Below, piece by piece: positions 24,854 to 33,666 of a DNA stretch of 64,000 nt. The notes beneath the pieces were generated by a model. The model had not been told where the DNA came from, ran no database searches, and saw nothing but the letters and a program-made list of their open reading frames with translations. Each line of letters opens with the position of its first letter. Within the stretch, counting starts at the first letter, position 1. The DNA is from CAZSNT01 sp964607765 (GTDB lineage: Bacteria > Verrucomicrobiota > Lentisphaeria > Oligosphaerales > JABHEG01): assembly GCA_964607765.1 (NCBI GenBank), contig CAZSNT010000018.1, positions 25,854 through 89,853 on the forward strand. The letters run 5' to 3'. A program made the position numbers and the translations under genes.

Positions 24854-25370
24854 TGCCGTAGATGAAGGAGGAGATGATGAAAACGGCGACGCCGCAGGTA
24901 ATGGCAGAATCGGCAACATTGAATGCGGGCCAGGTGAAAGAGCGATAGAAGACGAGAATGAAATCAATAACTTCCTTGTAAACGACACGATCCCACAGGT
25001 TACCGACTATCCCGCCCAGCATGAATGCCAAAGCGAGTGCGCGCTCCGATCGCCCTTCGGCCAACGTTCGAAAGTAGACGATAAGGAGCACGGCGACCAC
25101 CGCGGAAATCAGACTCAGTACCTGAGTGTAGTCGGCGAGAATCCCCCAGGCCCCGCCCGTGTTGCGGTAGTGCACAAAGTGCAGGAAGCCGGGGATGACG
25201 ACGCGCGGTGCGCCGTTCTGTGCCCACTGTGCCACGACCCAGTGCTTGGTGGCCCGGTCCAGCAGAAACACGGCGAGACTGAGCGGGGCGGGAAGGCGCC
25301 AGAAATTGAGTATGAGGGTATTGGGTTGGTTATTGTTCACGTGCGGCCGTGGGGCGAACGAAGACAACAA
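24810..25370 (-). CDS. lspA: Lipoprotein signal peptidase (signal peptidase II)
   Basis: 186 residues. It cleaves signal peptides of diacylglyceryl-modified prolipoproteins. Four hydrophobic segments and the two catalytic Asp motifs are seen: GGIVGNLWDRV and FNVADSAI. The first conserved block reads LDRATK where most have DQ.TK. The start is unclear: no ATG with a ribosome site exists; TTG at 25370 or GTG at 25340 are candidates. Several lipobox proteins in the window (SppA-like, GH99-like, TRAP, LysM) are its likely substrates. Confidence 0.93.
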   Translation of the reverse strand: MLSSFAPRPHVNNNQPNTLILNFWRLPAPLSLAVFLLDRATKHWVVAQWAQNGAPRVVIPGFLHFVHYRNTGGAWGILADYTQVLSLISAVVAVLLIVYFRTLAEGRSERALALAFMLGGIVGNLWDRVVYKEVIDFILVFYRSFTWPAFNVADSAITCGVAVFIISSFIYGNEQEPTSDTAPDDS

Positions 25371-25453
25371 GAATGACTGACACGACCCACAATATATCTA
25401 CAGAGGAGAGGGCGATCAAGGTTGCCCCTGCCCTGCCCCGATTCTGCGGAGCC

Positions 25454-26974
25454 CTACGCCCTGCCCTTTTCCGCGCCCGTGCCTGGCGGATCGGGTGCAC
25501 GAGGCGAAGCATGCCGCCAGAGGTACTCGTGTATTGTGGTGGCGAGACCGATGCCCAATCCAGGCGTCCTGGCCGCTATCTGCGCCGGCGACGCGTTCCG
25601 GAGCCTCCGGACAGAGCCGAACTCGCGAAGCAGCGCCTGCACACGTTTCGGTCCGACGCCCTCGATCTCTGCGAGCACGGAGTCCGCGATCCGCTTGCGG
25701 CGCAGGTTGTGGTGGTACGACAGGGCAAACCGGTGCGCTTCATCGCGGATCGCCTGCAGCAGGCGCAGCCCCAGGTGGTGGCGCGGCAACACCAGCGGGG
25801 TGTCATTGCCCGGCAGGTAGATCTCTTCGCGTTTCTTCGCCAGCCCCAGCACGGGCAACGGCGGCACACCCGCCCGGTGCAGAGCGGCAACGGCACCGGC
25901 CAGTTGACTGCTTCCGCCATCGATCACAACCAAGTCAGGCAACTCCCGGCCGTCGGACTGCAAACGCGCGTAGCGACGGAATACCACTTCCGATATCATA
26001 CTCACATCATCTCTGGCATCGGGAGAACGGACACGGTAGCGTCGGTAGCTGTTCTTGTCGGGTCTGCCGTTGCGGAACATCACCAGACTGCCAACAGCCA
26101 TTGTCCCACGGATGTTCGATATGTCGAAGCACTCGATTACGTTCGGCGGCTGCGCCACACCAAGGGCTTCTTTCAGAGCTGCCACCCCGTCCCCCTCCCC
26201 TGCCCTGCCCGTCGCTGCCACGGTAGCACGTACGAACGTCCGCCTTCTCGCAGCGTCACAGACGAACCGGCAGTTCTCGATCATGTCCCGGAGTCTGGCG
26301 GCATCCTCAAACCGGTTCCTCTGCGCGAGCTTCTCCATCTCGGCGGTCAGGTCGGCAATGATCTCTGTTGTGTCGCCGTGCAGGACGCGAATGGCGCCCT
26401 CGAGCTGCGCCGCGTACCCGCCCGCGTCGACCTCACCGGTGCAGGCGCGGGAGCACGCGCGCACGGCATGATCCAGGCAGTGCCGACGTGTTGTCTGGTC
26501 GGGGTTCCGCGCCGCGCACGTTCTCAGCCGGAACCGTTTGGCAAGAAATCGGACCGTGGCCCGGAGAGCGCCGGCGCGCGGAAACGGACCGAAGTAGAGC
26601 CTTCCATCGTCCTTGCGTATCCGGGTCAGCTGCAGCCGCGGGAATGCCTCTGTTCGATCGATGCAGATGTGGAGGAAGCGTTTGTCGTCGCGCAACTCAA
26701 CGTTGTAGCGTGGCGCATACTCCTTGATCAGCCGCGATTCGAGCAGCAGCGCCTCGGCTTCCGTGTTCACTTCGATCGTCTCGTAGTCGGCGATGCTGTT
26801 GATCAGGGCACGCAGCTTGACGTCGGCGCGCGCGGCACGGGACGGCTGGAAGTAGCTTGCCAGACGCTTGCGCAGGGACTTGGCTTTGCCGACGTAGATG
26901 ATCTGTCCCGTGGAGTTCCTGAACACGTAGACCCCGGGGGAAGCGGACACCTCTTGAGCGGAAAAGCGTTTCAT
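25454..26974 (-). CDS. uvrC: Excinuclease ABC subunit C
   Basis: 506 residues, about 100 shorter than E. coli UvrC. It makes both incisions in nucleotide-excision repair. GIY-YIG nuclease at about 12-90 (PGVYVF ... IIYVGKA), UVR domain near 205-235 (MEKLAQRNRFEDAARLRD), RNase H-like 5'-incision domain with ECFDISNI, VVIDGG and DEAHRFA, then a helix-hairpin-helix tail (EIEGVGPKRVQALLREFG). All catalytic landmarks are present, so the shorter length is probably linker loss. The ATG at 26974 is 188 bases from the divergent trpB-like gene. Confidence 0.95.
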   Translation of the reverse strand: MKRFSAQEVSASPGVYVFRNSTGQIIYVGKAKSLRKRLASYFQPSRAARADVKLRALINSIADYETIEVNTEAEALLLESRLIKEYAPRYNVELRDDKRFLHICIDRTEAFPRLQLTRIRKDDGRLYFGPFPRAGALRATVRFLAKRFRLRTCAARNPDQTTRRHCLDHAVRACSRACTGEVDAGGYAAQLEGAIRVLHGDTTEIIADLTAEMEKLAQRNRFEDAARLRDMIENCRFVCDAARRRTFVRATVAATGRAGEGDGVAALKEALGVAQPPNVIECFDISNIRGTMAVGSLVMFRNGRPDKNSYRRYRVRSPDARDDVSMISEVVFRRYARLQSDGRELPDLVVIDGGSSQLAGAVAALHRAGVPPLPVLGLAKKREEIYLPGNDTPLVLPRHHLGLRLLQAIRDEAHRFALSYHHNLRRKRIADSVLAEIEGVGPKRVQALLREFGSVRRLRNASPAQIAARTPGLGIGLATTIHEYLWRHASPRAPDPPGTGAEKGRA

Positions 26975-27008
26975 CGCTGACTACGATCGACTTTTTGAAG
27001 GTGGATGT

Positions 27009-27037
27009 TTGACAGGTTGCGCATCTCACGCTAGTTT
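27009..27037 (+). promoter_or_regulatory. Predicted sigma-70 promoter
   Basis: TTGACA (27009-27014), a 17-base spacer, then TAGTTT (27032-27037). The -35 box is perfect; the -10 is a partial match. It lies 126 bases before the trpB-like ATG. Prediction only. Confidence 0.45.
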
Positions 27038-27162
27038 CGCGGACACGCCGTGGGCAATCTGACTGGGGCCGGACAAGCCCTGTCAAGGCGGTTCCCGTAG
27101 AGCATGCGGCACTATTCGACAGTATACGGTTCCGAAGCGCAAACAGCCAGGAGTACACGTAC

Positions 27163-28533
27163 ATGATCGAACCCACGAAGATCTTCTTGGATGAGAGCGA
27201 GATTCCGCGGCAGTGGTACAACATCGCCGCCGACATGCCGACCCCGATGCGTCCCCCACTGCATCCTGCCACCGGGCAGCCTGTAGGGCCTGACGATCTG
27301 GCGCCGGTGTTCCCGATGAATCTGATCGAGCAGGAGGTCTCGCAGGAGCGCTGGATCGACATCCCGGAGGAGGTGCTGGAGAAACTGCTGCTCTGGCGTC
27401 CCAGCCCGCTGTACCGGGCGAAAGCGCTCGAGAAAGCGTTGGATACTCCCGCCAAGATCTACTACAAGAACGAAGGGGTGTCCCCGCCCGGCAGCCACAA
27501 ACCCAACACGGCTGTCGCTCAGGCTTACTACAACAAGGCATTCGGGATCAAGCGCCTGACCACGGAAACGGGGGCCGGACAGTGGGGCAGCGCCCTGGCG
27601 TTTGCCACACGGCTCTTTGGTTTGGAGCTGAAAGTCTACATGGTCCGAATCAGCTTTGACCAGAAGCCCTTCCGGAAGCTGATGATGCAGACATGGGGCG
27701 CTGAGTGCATTGCCAGCCCGAGCCCCTACACCAATGCCGGCCGCAATGTTCTGGAAGAGATGCCGGACACTCCGGGAAGCCTGGGTATTGCCATCAGCGA
27801 AGCGATTGAGGATGCGGTCACGTCGCCCGGCGGCGACACGCGTTACTCGCTGGGCAGCGTCCTCAATCATGTGCTGCTGCACCAGACGATCATTGGTCTG
27901 GAGGCGCAGAAGCAGATGGCGAAAGTGAATGCGTATCCTGACGTTGTCATTGGCTGCTGCGGCGGCGGCTCCAACTTTGCCGGCCTGTCGTTCCCGTACA
28001 TTCGCGACAAGATCCACGGCAAGGAGGTGCGGATCACTGCTGTCGAGCCCGCTGCGTGCCCGACCATGACCCGGGCGCCGTTCGTCTACGATTTCGGTGA
28101 CACGGCCATGACCACGCCGCTGCTGCCCATGCATTCGCTGGGACACGACTTCGTGCCGCCGCCGCTGCACGCCGGCGGCCTGCGCTACCACGGCATGGCG
28201 CCGCTGGTGAGCCAGTTGGTTGAGGACAACCTGATTGATCCGGTCGCAATCCATCAGCTGGAGTGTTACGAAGGCGCCGTTCTGTGGGCGCAGACCGAAG
28301 GCTTCATCTCGGCGCCGGAGACATCCCACGCCATCGCGGCTGCCATCCGCGAGGCGCGCCAGGCGAAGGAAGAAGGCAAGGAGAAGGTCATCCTGATGAA
28401 CTGGTCCGGGCACGGTCTGATGGATCTGACAGGCTATGACGCCTTCCTGACCGGCAAGCTCGCCGACTACGCGCTGCCGCAGGACCAGATCGATGCGGCC
28501 CTCGAGCGCATCCAGGACTTCCCAAAGCCGTAA
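27163..28533 (+). CDS. trpB: TrpB2-type tryptophan synthase beta-like protein
   Basis: 456 residues, the longer TrpB2 type rather than the 400-residue TrpB1. The family joins indole and serine using PLP. PLP lysine is K113 in PGSHKPNTAV; ETGAGQWG and the phosphate-binding CCGGGSNFAG are present. It lacks the usual TrpA-contacting layout, and no trpA or other trp gene is in the window. TrpB2 proteins often work without TrpA, perhaps salvaging indole. An AGGAG ribosome site is 12 bases upstream, and a promoter is predicted at 27009. A terminator follows at 28565. Confidence 0.92.
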   Translation: MIEPTKIFLDESEIPRQWYNIAADMPTPMRPPLHPATGQPVGPDDLAPVFPMNLIEQEVSQERWIDIPEEVLEKLLLWRPSPLYRAKALEKALDTPAKIYYKNEGVSPPGSHKPNTAVAQAYYNKAFGIKRLTTETGAGQWGSALAFATRLFGLELKVYMVRISFDQKPFRKLMMQTWGAECIASPSPYTNAGRNVLEEMPDTPGSLGIAISEAIEDAVTSPGGDTRYSLGSVLNHVLLHQTIIGLEAQKQMAKVNAYPDVVIGCCGGGSNFAGLSFPYIRDKIHGKEVRITAVEPAACPTMTRAPFVYDFGDTAMTTPLLPMHSLGHDFVPPPLHAGGLRYHGMAPLVSQLVEDNLIDPVAIHQLECYEGAVLWAQTEGFISAPETSHAIAAAIREARQAKEEGKEKVILMNWSGHGLMDLTGYDAFLTGKLADYALPQDQIDAALERIQDFPKP

Positions 28534-28564
28534 CCTGCAACGAACGTGTCAGGCAGACACACAG

Positions 28565-28607
28565 ACCCCCCGGGCTGCGCCCTGTGCGCCAGCCCCGGGG
28601 GGTTCTT
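28565..28607 (+). terminator. Rho-independent terminator-like hairpin after trpB
   Basis: CCCCCCGGGCTG (28566-28577) pairs with CAGCCCCGGGGGG (28590-28602) with one bulged base and a 12-base loop, followed by TTCTTT. The stem is very GC-rich. It starts 32 bases after the trpB stop and 20 bases before the next small gene. Confidence 0.75.
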
Positions 28608-28627
28608 TCCGGGACCGGAACGGTGCG

Positions 28628-28927
28628 ATGATCGACAGTGAAGACAGCCGCAGCAGACGTTGCCCCAAGCTGGGGCACGAAGTGACATTCCGGTACTGTC
28701 GCCAGCAGGAATGCGACCGGTTGTGTCCGCGCATTCTCACGTGCTGGTGGGAGGCGTTCGACGTGGATGAGTTTCTGCGGAAGCATGTGCCTGCTGACAC
28801 GATGCAGGAGCTTCGTGCGCCCCGGGCGCGACCCAAGGTGGCAACGCTCCTTGAACTGATCGAACAGGCCAAGAAGGCGCAGGCTGAAGCTCAGCCATCC
28901 TCGTCGTGCGACCGGGAACATGGCTGA
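28628..28927 (+). CDS. Cys-rich small protein of unknown function
   Basis: 99 residues. The N-terminal half has five Cys in RRCPKLGHEVTFRYCR, ECDRLCPRIL and TCWWEAF, likely a zinc or iron-sulfur site, followed by DVDEFLRKHVP and a helical Ala/Lys/Glu tail. Similar short Cys proteins with CPRLGHEV and a Cys-Trp core occur in PVC genomes, but I cannot give a function. The start ATG at 28628 has a weak ribosome site. It overlaps the end of the convergent dCMP deaminase gene by 37 bases. Confidence 0.65.
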   Translation: MIDSEDSRSRRCPKLGHEVTFRYCRQQECDRLCPRILTCWWEAFDVDEFLRKHVPADTMQELRAPRARPKVATLLELIEQAKKAQAEAQPSSSCDREHG

Positions 28928-29448
28928 ATGCCGTGCGCGCCGGAGAGCTCAACGGCGGACACGTAGTCGGCCAGATCATAGCGGATGACACGTTCCGGCA
29001 TGGGGAGTCGGCACAGCTCAACGTGAGACTCGGCGAAAAAGCGCTCTGCCATCGTGTCGTGGTAGTCCGAGAAGACAACCACCCGGACAATCCCCGCTGC
29101 AATGAGCGCCTTGGCGCAGGCCGTACACGGCATATTCGTAACGTAACTTGTTGCACCTGTAATTGTAATGCCGTGTCTTGTCGCCTGGCAGATGGCGTTG
29201 ATCTCAGCGTGATTCGTCCGCACGCAGTGCCCGTTCTCCAGAAGACAGCCGTGTGTGGTGCAGTGCGCCGTCCCGGGCAGAGAGCCGTTGTAGCCCGTGC
29301 TCAGCACAAAACGATCGCGGACCAGGACGCAACCGCAGTGCATTCGCGGGCACGTGGAGCGTTCCGAGGCGAGCATTGCGAGCTTCAGGAAGTACTCATC
29401 CCAGTGGGGACGCGCCGCGCAATCAGGGATGTCTGTCGTTTTGGACAT
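28891..29448 (-). CDS. Deoxycytidylate deaminase family protein (ComEB-like)
   Basis: 185 residues. It converts dCMP to dUMP for thymidylate synthesis. Zinc and catalytic residues are visible: H80-A-E82 and PC108TAC111, with additional Cys/His of the second zinc site (CPRMHCG, HCTTHGC, HCVRTNHAE) typical of dCMP deaminases. The ATG at 29448 has AAGGAG 17 bases upstream; the spacing is long, but no better start is in frame with homology. A long in-frame extension upstream is not conserved-looking. Confidence 0.9.
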   Translation of the reverse strand: MSKTTDIPDCAARPHWDEYFLKLAMLASERSTCPRMHCGCVLVRDRFVLSTGYNGSLPGTAHCTTHGCLLENGHCVRTNHAEINAICQATRHGITITGATSYVTNMPCTACAKALIAAGIVRVVVFSDYHDTMAERFFAESHVELCRLPMPERVIRYDLADYVSAVELSGAHGIQPCSRSHDEDG

Positions 29449-29594
29449 GCGTCGGGCTTGTTGCTCCTTCTCGTTGACCGGATATGATAGCCTGCCGCGG
29501 GCGGAACGCCACCCATGGGCCCGCTTTCCTGAAACCAGGATCGCCGACACCTTGCCGGGACGACGGCACCGGGCACGCAATACAACACGGTGTG

Positions 29595-31799
29595 ATGAAC
29601 CAGCCAGCACAGCAAACAGCCGAGGCAGCCGCCAAGCCGTCGCCCCCCGCCGCGTCCATGGCGCAGACCATGTACCTCGTGGGGTTCCTGACCATCGGCT
29701 CGCAGATTCTGCTGGTGCGCGAGATCTTCACCGCTCTCTACGGCAGTGACATAGCCATCGCTTTTGTCATGGCGTCGTGGACGCTGTTCACCGGCATTGG
29801 CGCCTGCGCGCTGGGCAGGCTTCTGGCGCGCAGCCGTGTCAACCCTCGCTGCGGGCAGGCCCTCTACTGTGCGCTGATAGTGCTCGTTTTCCTCGCGCTC
29901 CGACGATGGGGGGCAGAGTCTCTCATCACGCTGCCGCAGTACCTGTTCATCCCGGTCTTCCTCTGCATGCCGTGCCTGTTGGGCGGCGCGCTCTTCTCGT
30001 GGGTGGTGGCACGCTACGCGGACACGACGCCGCAGGCAACGGCAACTGCGTACGCTGACGAAACAATGGGCGGCCTGACAGCGGGCCTGGCTATCCCTGC
30101 ATACACGCACTTGGGCGGCACGGCGACGCCTGCGCTTCTCTGTTTCTTGAGCGCGGCCACGCTGCTGGCCGTCTTCTCCCGTTTCTGCCTGCGCAAACGC
30201 GTGCGGTTGCCGTTGCTGGCCGGGGCCATACTCGCCGCGGCTCTGGTGCTGCCTTTCGAGGCCGTAGAGCGGCGCGCGCTGTCACTGCACTACCCCCGGT
30301 ACCGTGTTCTGGATCACCGCGACACTCCCTACTGTTCCCTCACCGCGGCCGCCCGTGACGAGCACGTGGTTGTCTTCGAGAACGGACTGCCCCTGCCCTC
30401 CTCGGTCGTGACGCCAAGCAGGGAGGCGCTGGCTGCTCTGATCACGGTCTTCCCACGGCACTGGAGGAACGTGCTTGCCGTTGGCAGCACGGGAGCAGGC
30501 ATGTCCGAAGTCCTCGGCCGGTTCCGCAACGCTCGCGTTCTGTTCCACGAACGCGATGCGGGCAAGATCCGGTTTCTGCACAAATGGTACAGATCGCCTG
30601 CGCTCCATGAACAACCGATGCGGACAAGCCGGACCCCCTGGCAGACTGCAAACAAGACGAGCGAACGGTGGGACCTGATCGCCCTCTTTGCGTCTCAACC
30701 CGGCTCACTGCAGGGGAACCAGCAGCTGACCCGTGAGTTCTTTCGTCAGGCGCGACGCCAACTCGCGGCCGACGGCGCGCTCGTCGTCATTCTGCCGACT
30801 GCGCCGGGGTTTGTGCACCCGCTCCAGCAGCGCTACCTGACGAGCGTTCTCAGTGCGTTGGAGCACGAGTTTGTCTCGACGCTTCGCGTGACAACTGACC
30901 TGGGTTGCTGCCTGCTGGTAGGAACGGCAGACAACGCGTCGCGGCCCCAGCCGATCGACGTTGTGACGCGGCGCTACGAAGCGCCGGAACCGGACACACT
31001 GGCAGAGGTCGCGGAGATCCTGTCGCGGATGCAGGGCGAGTCGCTTCTTCTCGCGGATCGCGCTGCCCCCGTGCGCGACCAACCCAACTCCGTGATGCAT
31101 CCCGTTGCCTACTTCTCATACCTGCATTTCCGGGGCGAGATGGTGGACGGCGTCCCAGCCGTGTTTGGGCTCGTGTGTCGGCCGCAGCCGCTGTGGCTTG
31201 GCTGTCTGTTCGCCGTGTCGCTTCTGGTTCTCACATGGCCTGCTGAACGGCGGCTGCCGGGATCGCGACCGTTGTTCTGGAGCAGCTGGATTGCCACCAT
31301 GACAGTCATGTTCAGCATCTACCTTCACCAAAGCGTGGTGGGGCAGGCGTTCTGGTTGGCGGCGGCACTCATTGCGGGATCCATGGGAGGAATCTGCTTG
31401 GGCGCAAGGCGGGGGCGCTCGCGTGCTGTGCCGACGTGGGGGCCGCTGACCGGGCTGGTGCTGCCGGCGCTGTTCCTGGGATACAGGCTCCTCTCGAGCC
31501 TGAACGCGTGGGTGCTGCTCGCCCTGCTCGTGGCGGCGAATGTCTTTGTCGGTCAACATCTGGGCCGTCGCTTTGCATGGGCCGGCTCACACGCCGATCC
31601 GGAGCGTGGTCGGGGAGCAGGCTGGCTCTTCTTCATGGATCTGCTGGGCGCCACGGGCGGATTCCTTGTCGGCGGCGTGTTGCTGCCGTGGTGGATCGGG
31701 TTCAGAACGTCATCCGTGCTCTGCGCGGGCCTGGCCGTTGTCGCGCAGATCCCGTCTGCAGTCGGGGCCCTGCGGAGCGTGTCCGGACAGGCCGGTTGA
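29595..31799 (+). CDS. Fused spermidine synthase-like polytopic membrane protein, degenerate active site
   Basis: 734 residues. About six hydrophobic segments (starting MYLVGFLTIGSQILLVREIF), then a cytosolic methyltransferase-like spermidine synthase domain (about 230-480), then more membrane segments. The SAM-type loop is degenerate (VLAVGSTGAGMSEVLG) and the usual acidic DLPDP region reads ALFASQPGS, so the aminopropyl-transfer Asp seems lost. Related multi-domain membrane proteins are common in PVC and Deltaproteobacteria and have no known function. It is unlikely to make polyamines. No ribosome site is clear at the ATG. Confidence 0.75.
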   Translation: MNQPAQQTAEAAAKPSPPAASMAQTMYLVGFLTIGSQILLVREIFTALYGSDIAIAFVMASWTLFTGIGACALGRLLARSRVNPRCGQALYCALIVLVFLALRRWGAESLITLPQYLFIPVFLCMPCLLGGALFSWVVARYADTTPQATATAYADETMGGLTAGLAIPAYTHLGGTATPALLCFLSAATLLAVFSRFCLRKRVRLPLLAGAILAAALVLPFEAVERRALSLHYPRYRVLDHRDTPYCSLTAAARDEHVVVFENGLPLPSSVVTPSREALAALITVFPRHWRNVLAVGSTGAGMSEVLGRFRNARVLFHERDAGKIRFLHKWYRSPALHEQPMRTSRTPWQTANKTSERWDLIALFASQPGSLQGNQQLTREFFRQARRQLAADGALVVILPTAPGFVHPLQQRYLTSVLSALEHEFVSTLRVTTDLGCCLLVGTADNASRPQPIDVVTRRYEAPEPDTLAEVAEILSRMQGESLLLADRAAPVRDQPNSVMHPVAYFSYLHFRGEMVDGVPAVFGLVCRPQPLWLGCLFAVSLLVLTWPAERRLPGSRPLFWSSWIATMTVMFSIYLHQSVVGQAFWLAAALIAGSMGGICLGARRGRSRAVPTWGPLTGLVLPALFLGYRLLSSLNAWVLLALLVAANVFVGQHLGRRFAWAGSHADPERGRGAGWLFFMDLLGATGGFLVGGVLLPWWIGFRTSSVLCAGLAVVAQIPSAVGALRSVSGQAG

Positions 31800-31903
31800 C
31801 GCATGTTGTGCCATCCCTCTCGATTTGGCACGCCCGCCTGCGTATATTACCCGCACTGATCGGACGGCAGTGTGGCGCAGACGACCTGGCAGGAGCAACG
31901 TGG

Positions 31904-32797
31904 ATGAGTGACGGTCCCGGCAGCACGAATCCGAGAGACTGGCGCGCACTCTACCCGTTCACATCGCACTACCTGGAACTCGACGGACCGCGCATGCACT
32001 ACCTGGACGAAGGCGACGGCGCTCCGGTGGTCATGCTGCACGGCAATCCTACCTGGTCGTTTTACTACCGTCACCTGGTCTGTGGCCTGAGGGATTCCTG
32101 CCGCGTGGTTGTTCCCGACCACATCGGCTGCGGCTTGTCCGATAAACCGCAGGACTACAGCTACTGCCTGAGTCAGCACGTCCGCAACACCACGCGCCTG
32201 CTGAACGATCATCTGGGGCTGGAGGACATAACGCTGGTCGTCCACGATTGGGGAGGCGCGATCGGGATGGCCTACGCCGAGAGCTTCCCGGAACGCGTTC
32301 GTCGCCTGGTGATCCTCAACACCGCGGCTTTCCTGCAGATGCGGTGTCCACTGCGCATCCGCATATGCAAGACGCCGCTGTTCGGCACGTTGGCTATTCG
32401 CGGGCTCAATGCGTTTGCCCGCGCCGCTGTGCGAATGGCGGTCGTTGCGCCGTCCGCATTGTCGCCCGCGGCCAAAGCAGGATACCTGGCGCCCTACGAC
32501 AACTTCCGAACCCGCATCGCGACACAACGGTTCGTACAGGACATCCCGCTCAACCCCGGACATCCCACGTGGCCCGTCGTAGAGGGCATCCAGAACCGCC
32601 TGAACGAGTTGGCTGACAAACCGATGCTCATCTGCTGGGGTGAGCAGGATTTCTGTTTCACGACCAGCGTCCTCGACGCGTGGCAACAGTTTTTTCCCAA
32701 CGCAACAGTGCACCGTTTCGCGGATGCGGGGCACTACGTATTGGAGGAAGCGCATGAGCGCATTCTCCCGCTCATCCGCCAGTTCATTGCGCCGTAA
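31904..32797 (+). CDS. Alpha/beta hydrolase, OleB/haloalkane dehalogenase-like
   Basis: 297 residues. Nucleophile D115 in VVHDWGGAIG, likely acid D249 in CWGEQDF, His277 in DAGHYVLEE, and oxyanion HGNPTWSF. PDHIGCGLSDKP, ILNTAAF, GLNAFARAA, and RFVQDIPLNPG match the OleB group, which decarboxylates beta-lactones in long-chain olefin synthesis, better than true dehalogenases. No OleA, OleC or OleD gene is in the window. The start at 31904 has AGGAG upstream. A beta-lactamase-fold gene follows after 20 bases. Role as an olefin enzyme is inferred. Confidence 0.85.
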   Translation: MSDGPGSTNPRDWRALYPFTSHYLELDGPRMHYLDEGDGAPVVMLHGNPTWSFYYRHLVCGLRDSCRVVVPDHIGCGLSDKPQDYSYCLSQHVRNTTRLLNDHLGLEDITLVVHDWGGAIGMAYAESFPERVRRLVILNTAAFLQMRCPLRIRICKTPLFGTLAIRGLNAFARAAVRMAVVAPSALSPAAKAGYLAPYDNFRTRIATQRFVQDIPLNPGHPTWPVVEGIQNRLNELADKPMLICWGEQDFCFTTSVLDAWQQFFPNATVHRFADAGHYVLEEAHERILPLIRQFIAP

Positions 32798-32817
32798 CCT
32801 GCAGGGGGCAAGGACAG

Positions 32818-33657
32818 ATGCGTGTGAAGTTCTGGGGTGCGCGTGGCTCGATCCCCGTTTCCGGACCGGAGTACCTCGAGTTCGGCGGCGACACAACGTG
32901 CGTCGAGGTGCTTACTTCGGACGGTAAGACGATCATCATCGATGCCGGCTCAGCAGTCCGGAGGCTCGGTAATCAACTGATCGAGGAGCGACGCCTGAAC
33001 GTTCACTTGCTGTTCACCCACGCCCACTGGGATCATCTTCTCGGGTTCCCGTACTTCAAGCTGATCTACCGCAAGGACGCCAAAGTCACTCTCTACGGTT
33101 GCCCGTTCGCGCAGCAGAGCGTGGAGCGGATGATCGCGGACACCATGGAACCGCCGTACTTCCCCCTCCAGTTCTTCAATGTTCGCGCAGACCTCTCGTT
33201 TCGGGGGCTCTGCACCGACGGTTTCACAATCGGCTCTGTGCACATCCGGCCCATCCTGCTCAGCCACCCGAACCAGGGCCTGGGGTACAAACTGACCGAA
33301 GACGGAAAGGACTTCGTCTTCCTGACCGACAACGAACTGGGCCACCTTCACCCCGGGGGCTGTGAAGCCAAGACCTACACGGAGTTCGCCCGCGACGCGG
33401 AACTCCTCGTACACGACGCAGAATTCAGCGATGCGGAGTACGCCTCGAAGAAAACGTGGGGGCACAGCACCTATCAACAGGCTGTATCACTCGCTCTCGA
33501 CGCGGACGTCAAACGGCTCGGACTATTCCACCACAATCAAGAGCGCACAGACGACCAGGTGCGCGATATCGTCGCGGACTGCGGGAGGCTTATCCGGGAA
33601 CGCGGCGGCGCTTTGGAGTGTTTCGCGGTCTCGAGGGATCAGGTGATCGAGCTGTGA
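32818..33657 (+). CDS. Metallo-beta-lactamase-fold hydrolase
   Basis: 279 residues. Metal motif THAHWDH gives H68, H70, D72 and H73; further ligands are in LSHPNQ, FLTDNE and HHNQERTDDQ. The N-terminus MRVKFWGARGSIPVSG is shared by a PVC/proteobacterial subgroup related to cAMP phosphodiesterases and PhnP. The substrate is unknown. It is likely co-transcribed with the OleB-like gene. The ATG has AGGGGG/AGGA upstream. A repeat array starts 9 bases after the stop. Confidence 0.85.
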   Translation: MRVKFWGARGSIPVSGPEYLEFGGDTTCVEVLTSDGKTIIIDAGSAVRRLGNQLIEERRLNVHLLFTHAHWDHLLGFPYFKLIYRKDAKVTLYGCPFAQQSVERMIADTMEPPYFPLQFFNVRADLSFRGLCTDGFTIGSVHIRPILLSHPNQGLGYKLTEDGKDFVFLTDNELGHLHPGGCEAKTYTEFARDAELLVHDAEFSDAEYASKKTWGHSTYQQAVSLALDADVKRLGLFHHNQERTDDQVRDIVADCGRLIRERGGALECFAVSRDQVIEL

Positions 33658-33666
33658 AGCCCCGCC

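Noticed and set aside
25349..26980. 543-residue open frame on the plus strand
   Set aside because: It lies exactly antisense to uvrC, whose protein is fully conserved. The frame has no domain and has composition typical of a high-GC shadow.
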